Assembly: GCF_051903925.1 (NCBI RefSeq)
Contig: NZ_CP173678.1
Span: forward strand, 1,612,001 to 1,676,000
Length of the DNA stretch: 64,000 bases
From: G051903925 sp051903925
GTDB taxonomy: Bacteria > Pseudomonadota > Alphaproteobacteria > Zavarziniales > Zavarziniaceae
Direction of reading: 5' to 3'
Below, piece by piece: positions 61,406-64,000 of this stretch. Under the pieces are notes generated by a model. The model was not told the origin of the DNA. It was given only the letters and a program-made list of their open reading frames with translations, and did not search any database. The stretch's first letter is position 1; each line of letters starts with the position of its first letter. A program made the translations under genes and the position numbers.

Positions 61406-61807
61406 ATGACCCTGACCCCGGACATGGAGGCGCCCAGCCTTGCCGACCTGGAAGCGCTGGCCAGGACCGTCTTCGCCGACCTGCCCGCGGTGTTCCGCGA
61501 CCGGGTGAAGGGCGTCCTGATCCGGATTGAGGACTTTCCCGAGGACGACGTGATCGAGGACATGGGCCTGGAGAGCGAGTTCGACCTGCTGGGCCTCTAC
61601 AAGGGCGTCTCGATCGACCGCAAGAGCGTGTCCGACGTGGCCCATGACCTGGACCGGGTCTATCTCTATCGCCGCCCCATCCTCGACTACTGGTGCGAGA
61701 CGGGGGAGGCCATCGGCGACATCGTGCGCCACGTCCTGATCCACGAGATCGGCCACCACCTTGGCCTTTCGGACGAGGACATGGAGGCGATCGAGGACGC
61801 CGACTGA
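61406..61807 (+). CDS. Small zincin-like metallopeptidase (DUF1025 family)
   Basis: A 133-residue cytoplasmic protein with the minimal zincin motif HEIGHHLGLSD at 113-123 (H113, E114, H117 and the later D123 as third ligand), in the arrangement of the MMP-like/DUF1025 family. The N-terminal half is helical with an acidic EDFPEDDVIEDMGLESEFDLLGLY segment, also conserved in the family. No substrate is known. GAGGA precedes the ATG at 61406. It converges on the tetR-like gene with only 13 bases between stops. Confidence 0.9.
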   Translation: MTLTPDMEAPSLADLEALARTVFADLPAVFRDRVKGVLIRIEDFPEDDVIEDMGLESEFDLLGLYKGVSIDRKSVSDVAHDLDRVYLYRRPILDYWCETGEAIGDIVRHVLIHEIGHHLGLSDEDMEAIEDAD

Positions 61808-61820
61808 GGCAGTCCGGCGC

Positions 61821-62435
61821 TCAGCGCGGCAGCAGGCCCAGGCCCAGCACCTCGGTGACCTGCTCGGCCACGGCGGCGGCCCGGTCCGCATCCATGCCGC
61901 CCAGCCCGTCCTGGTCGTCGACGATCAGGCGGGCGAGGCCATAGGTCATGGCCCGCGTCGCCAGAAGGATGACCTCGGCAGGATAGGGCGCCAGGGCGCC
62001 GGCCCCCTGTGCGGCCTGAAGTTCCGCCATCTGCGTCGCCATCCATTCCCCGACCCCCGTGCTCATGGCGTCCCGTCGGGCGATGGTGGGCAGCGTCATG
62101 ACCCGGAAATAAGCCGGGTTTTCGACGGCGAACCGCACATAGGCGATCCCCGCGGCGCGAAACCGCGCCATCATGTCGGACCCCGCCTGCGTCGCGGCCT
62201 TGTCCATCGCTGCGCCCAGGCGTTCGGCGCATTCGGCCGCAACCGCTGCCAGCAGGGCGTCCTTGTCGGGAAAGTGACGATAGGGCGCCGACGGTGCCAC
62301 GCCGACCCGGCGCGCGATGTCACGCAGGGTGAAATCCTCAAGCCCCCTGTCCGCGATCACCTCGAGCGCCGCGGCGACCAGGGTTCGTTCCAGGTCGCCG
62401 TGGTGATAGGCCCGCTTGGGTGTCTGTGCTGTCAT
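61821..62435 (-). CDS. TetR-family transcriptional regulator
   Basis: A 204-residue repressor. The N-terminal HTH is clear (AALEVIADRGLEDFTLRDIARRVGVAPSAPYRHFPDKDALLAAV, residues about 19-61); the rest is a helical ligand-binding domain with a TetR_C-like ending. The ATG at 62435 is chosen over a frame that extends through the intergenic region. It is divergent from a carotenoid oxygenase, and two copies of an ATGTGA/TCACAT palindrome lie in the 85-base gap between them. It most likely represses both itself and that gene; the inducer could be a carotenoid or apocarotenoid-like compound (inference). Confidence 0.92.
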   Translation of the reverse strand: MTAQTPKRAYHHGDLERTLVAAALEVIADRGLEDFTLRDIARRVGVAPSAPYRHFPDKDALLAAVAAECAERLGAAMDKAATQAGSDMMARFRAAGIAYVRFAVENPAYFRVMTLPTIARRDAMSTGVGEWMATQMAELQAAQGAGALAPYPAEVILLATRAMTYGLARLIVDDQDGLGGMDADRAAAVAEQVTEVLGLGLLPR

Positions 62436-62436
62436 T

Positions 62437-62455
62437 ATGTGATCGATGCTCACAT
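62437..62455. promoter_or_regulatory. TetR operator candidate 1
   Basis: ATGTGATCGATGCTCACAT, an imperfect 19-base palindrome (seven of nine arm bases pair), two bases upstream of the tetR-like start codon. It matches the perfect palindrome at 62490-62508; centres are 53 bases apart, about five helical turns. Confidence 0.65.
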
Positions 62456-62489
62456 TTGTCTTGCCGTAGGCTGGCCGGCCGTCTACCAA

Positions 62490-62508
62490 ATGTGATCATT
62501 GATCACAT
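62490..62508. promoter_or_regulatory. TetR operator candidate 2
   Basis: ATGTGATCATTGATCACAT, a perfect 19-base palindrome around a central T. It abuts the GGAGG ribosome binding site of the carotenoid oxygenase gene (ATG at 62521), so a bound repressor would block transcription start or elongation. Confidence 0.7.
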
Positions 62509-62520
62509 GGAGGTGCCGCC

Positions 62521-63936
62521 ATGGCCCCGGCCGTTCTGGATCCGCAGTCCAACGACGCTTTGACCGACTATACACGCGACCTCTTCCGCCGCTCCCTGCC
62601 GCGGGAGCATGGCTTCGAGCCGTTGGAGGTCGAGGGTCGCTTGCCGGATTGGCTGGCGGGCACGCTCTATCGCAATGGACCAGGGGTCTTCGACATTGCC
62701 GGCCGGCCCTATGCCCACCCATTCGATGGCGATGGCGTCATCACCGCCCTGCGGATCGCAGGCGGCCGTGCCTTCGGCGCTGCGCGGATCGTGCGAACGC
62801 CGGAGCTGGAGGCGGAACTGCGCGCCGGCCGCATCCGGCATGGCGATGCGGCACCCTGGCTGCGCCGGCTGCGGGACGCCCATGGCGGCGGTGGCAAGGT
62901 CACGGCTAATACCAGCGTCCTGCCCTGGCAGGGGCGACTGTTCGCCCTCAACGAGGGCGGGCCAGCGATCGAGATGGCGACCGACGACCTGGCGACGATG
63001 GGCCAGTCCGATCTGGATGGCGTCGTCGGCGGGAACTTCAGCGCGCATCCCCATCGCGTTGCAGCCCTGCGCACGACGTTCAATATCGGCCTGGACTATG
63101 GGGCCAAGACGCGACTCACGGTCTATGCCCTGCCGGATGACGGGCCGGCTCGGCGCCTGCATACGATCGAGCTGCCCTATGCGCCGCTGATCCACGACTT
63201 CATCGCGACGCAGCACCATCTGGTCATCTTCATCTCGCCGCTGCGCCTGAACCTCGTTCGGCACATGCTGCAGGTGGGTGGTTTTGACCGGCTGTTCGAC
63301 TGGTGCCCGCGGGAGGGGACGGACGTCCTGGTCATGCCGCTGGCAGATCCCGCAGCAGCCCGGCGCTTTACGGTCGAGCCATTCTTCCAATGGCATTTCG
63401 CCAATGCCCAGGAGCGTGGCAGCGAGATCGTGGTCGACTATGTGCGCTTCCAGGACGACGCCCCCATCCGCGAGTTGTGCGGCGCCGACAGCTCGCGCCC
63501 GTTCCAGGACGCTCGCTGTCACCGGGCGATCCTCGACCCCCGGCGTGGGACGTTCCGCAGTGCCGCGATCCACGACGGCGGCTGCGAGTTCCCGCGTGTC
63601 CATCCCCAGGTGGAGGGCCAGCGCTATGCCCGGATCTGGCTGACGCGCGGCGACATGGGGGCAATCCTCGCGCTGGACCCCGAATCGGGCCGGATCGACA
63701 CCTATCCGATGGCGCCCGGCCAATGGGCGTCGGAGCCGGTCTTCGTCCCCCGTCCGGGCGCCGCCGCGGGCGACGAAGCGGACGGTGTCGTCCTCGTTCT
63801 GGCTCATGACGTCGGACGCGACGCCGGACTGGTGCTCGTGCTCGATGGGCGCAATCTGGCCGCGGGACCACTGGCCCGGGCCTGGTTCCCCGGCTACGTG
63901 ACCCCCGCCTTCCACGGCCATTGGGTCCAGGCCTGA
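62521..63936 (+). CDS. Carotenoid oxygenase (RPE65/CCD family)
   Basis: Non-haem iron dioxygenase that cleaves a C=C bond, usually in carotenoids or in stilbenes/lignin-type aromatics. The 471-residue protein shows the four iron-binding His at the family positions: H176 (NFSAHPHR), H225 (PLIHDFIA), H292 (QWHFANA) and H465 (TPAFHGHW). GTLYRNGPGVFDIAGRPYAHPFDGDG at the start and the later EFPRVHP segment are also typical. GGAGG lies seven bases before the ATG. The substrate is uncertain, since no carotenoid biosynthesis genes are near. It is transcribed divergently from the TetR gene and probably controlled by it. Confidence 0.92.
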   Translation: MAPAVLDPQSNDALTDYTRDLFRRSLPREHGFEPLEVEGRLPDWLAGTLYRNGPGVFDIAGRPYAHPFDGDGVITALRIAGGRAFGAARIVRTPELEAELRAGRIRHGDAAPWLRRLRDAHGGGGKVTANTSVLPWQGRLFALNEGGPAIEMATDDLATMGQSDLDGVVGGNFSAHPHRVAALRTTFNIGLDYGAKTRLTVYALPDDGPARRLHTIELPYAPLIHDFIATQHHLVIFISPLRLNLVRHMLQVGGFDRLFDWCPREGTDVLVMPLADPAAARRFTVEPFFQWHFANAQERGSEIVVDYVRFQDDAPIRELCGADSSRPFQDARCHRAILDPRRGTFRSAAIHDGGCEFPRVHPQVEGQRYARIWLTRGDMGAILALDPESGRIDTYPMAPGQWASEPVFVPRPGAAAGDEADGVVLVLAHDVGRDAGLVLVLDGRNLAAGPLARAWFPGYVTPAFHGHWVQA

Positions 63937-64000
63937 AAACTGAGCCGGGCCGTCACCGAGCGATGGACGGACGGAAGCCGGATCGTGCGAGTGGGCGGCG

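Noticed and set aside
63937..64000. Possible new gene start at the right edge
   Set aside because: Only 64 bases remain, with no clear start codon and ribosome binding site.

Overview
High-GC chromosomal DNA, densely coding, with many ATGA or TGATG start/stop overlaps and GTG/TTG starts. Two gene orders point to an alphaproteobacterium, probably Rhodospirillales-like: threonine synthase - M16 peptidase - GNAT acetyltransferase, and argH - lptM - lysA - DUF4175/TIGR02302. This is inferred from gene content; there is no rRNA or other marker to fix the genus. I saw no tRNA, rRNA, CRISPR array, integrase or transposase. The ends look like ordinary chromosome.

Layout. 1-5.1 kb: a truncated unknown gene, a vapBC toxin-antitoxin pair with a palindromic candidate operator, and a three-gene ABC importer of the 2-aminoethylphosphonate type. 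5.4-7.5 kb: a crotonase-family enzyme and the haem exporter pair ccmAB. 7.6-12.0 kb: a SiaABCD-like c-di-GMP switch (kinase, STAS-like protein, diguanylate cyclase, PP2C phosphatase), rearranged and with a periplasmic binding protein inserted. 12.2-26.9 kb: eight genes, all on the minus strand. They are a zinc-ribbon metallopeptidase, a membrane protein with an HTH-like N-terminus, a fused ATP-grasp/alpha-E protein, a transglutaminase, two giant tandem RTX proteins, and a second, split ATP-grasp and alpha-E pair. This is the most unusual part of the window. 27.2-28.9 kb: a second membrane diguanylate cyclase.

28.9-33.2 kb: acetyltransferase, M16 peptidase, threonine synthase, esterase. 33.3-34.7 kb: a sulfotransferase, a REP-like hairpin pair and a YnfA membrane protein. 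34.7-40.4 kb: a complete dipeptide-type ABC importer. 40.4-43.2 kb: two divergent PepSY proteins beside an OmpR/EnvZ-type two-component system. 43.2-51.2 kb: a VanZ-like protein, an acyl-CoA ligase, and the DUF4175-lysA-lptM-argH group. 51.2-57.1 kb: a thioredoxin-like protein, an SMR transporter, a chemoreceptor, a ferritin-like di-iron protein, an SH3-domain protein and an asparaginase. 57.2-61.8 kb: a quinone oxidoreductase, two DMT-family exporters, a short-chain dehydrogenase and a small zincin. 61.8-63.9 kb: a TetR regulator divergent from a carotenoid oxygenase, with two matching palindromes between them.

How parts may work together (inference): c-di-GMP modules flank both sides of the RTX/ATP-grasp cluster, so the RTX proteins may be secreted, Ca-binding surface or matrix proteins made under c-di-GMP control. 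The ATP-grasp, alpha-E, transglutaminase and peptidase genes belong to families predicted to make or process peptide or amide tags. Dispersed palindromic repeats (three copies of an element of about 120 bp plus a REP-like pair) sit in gene borders, and one copy has become part of the lptM reading frame.
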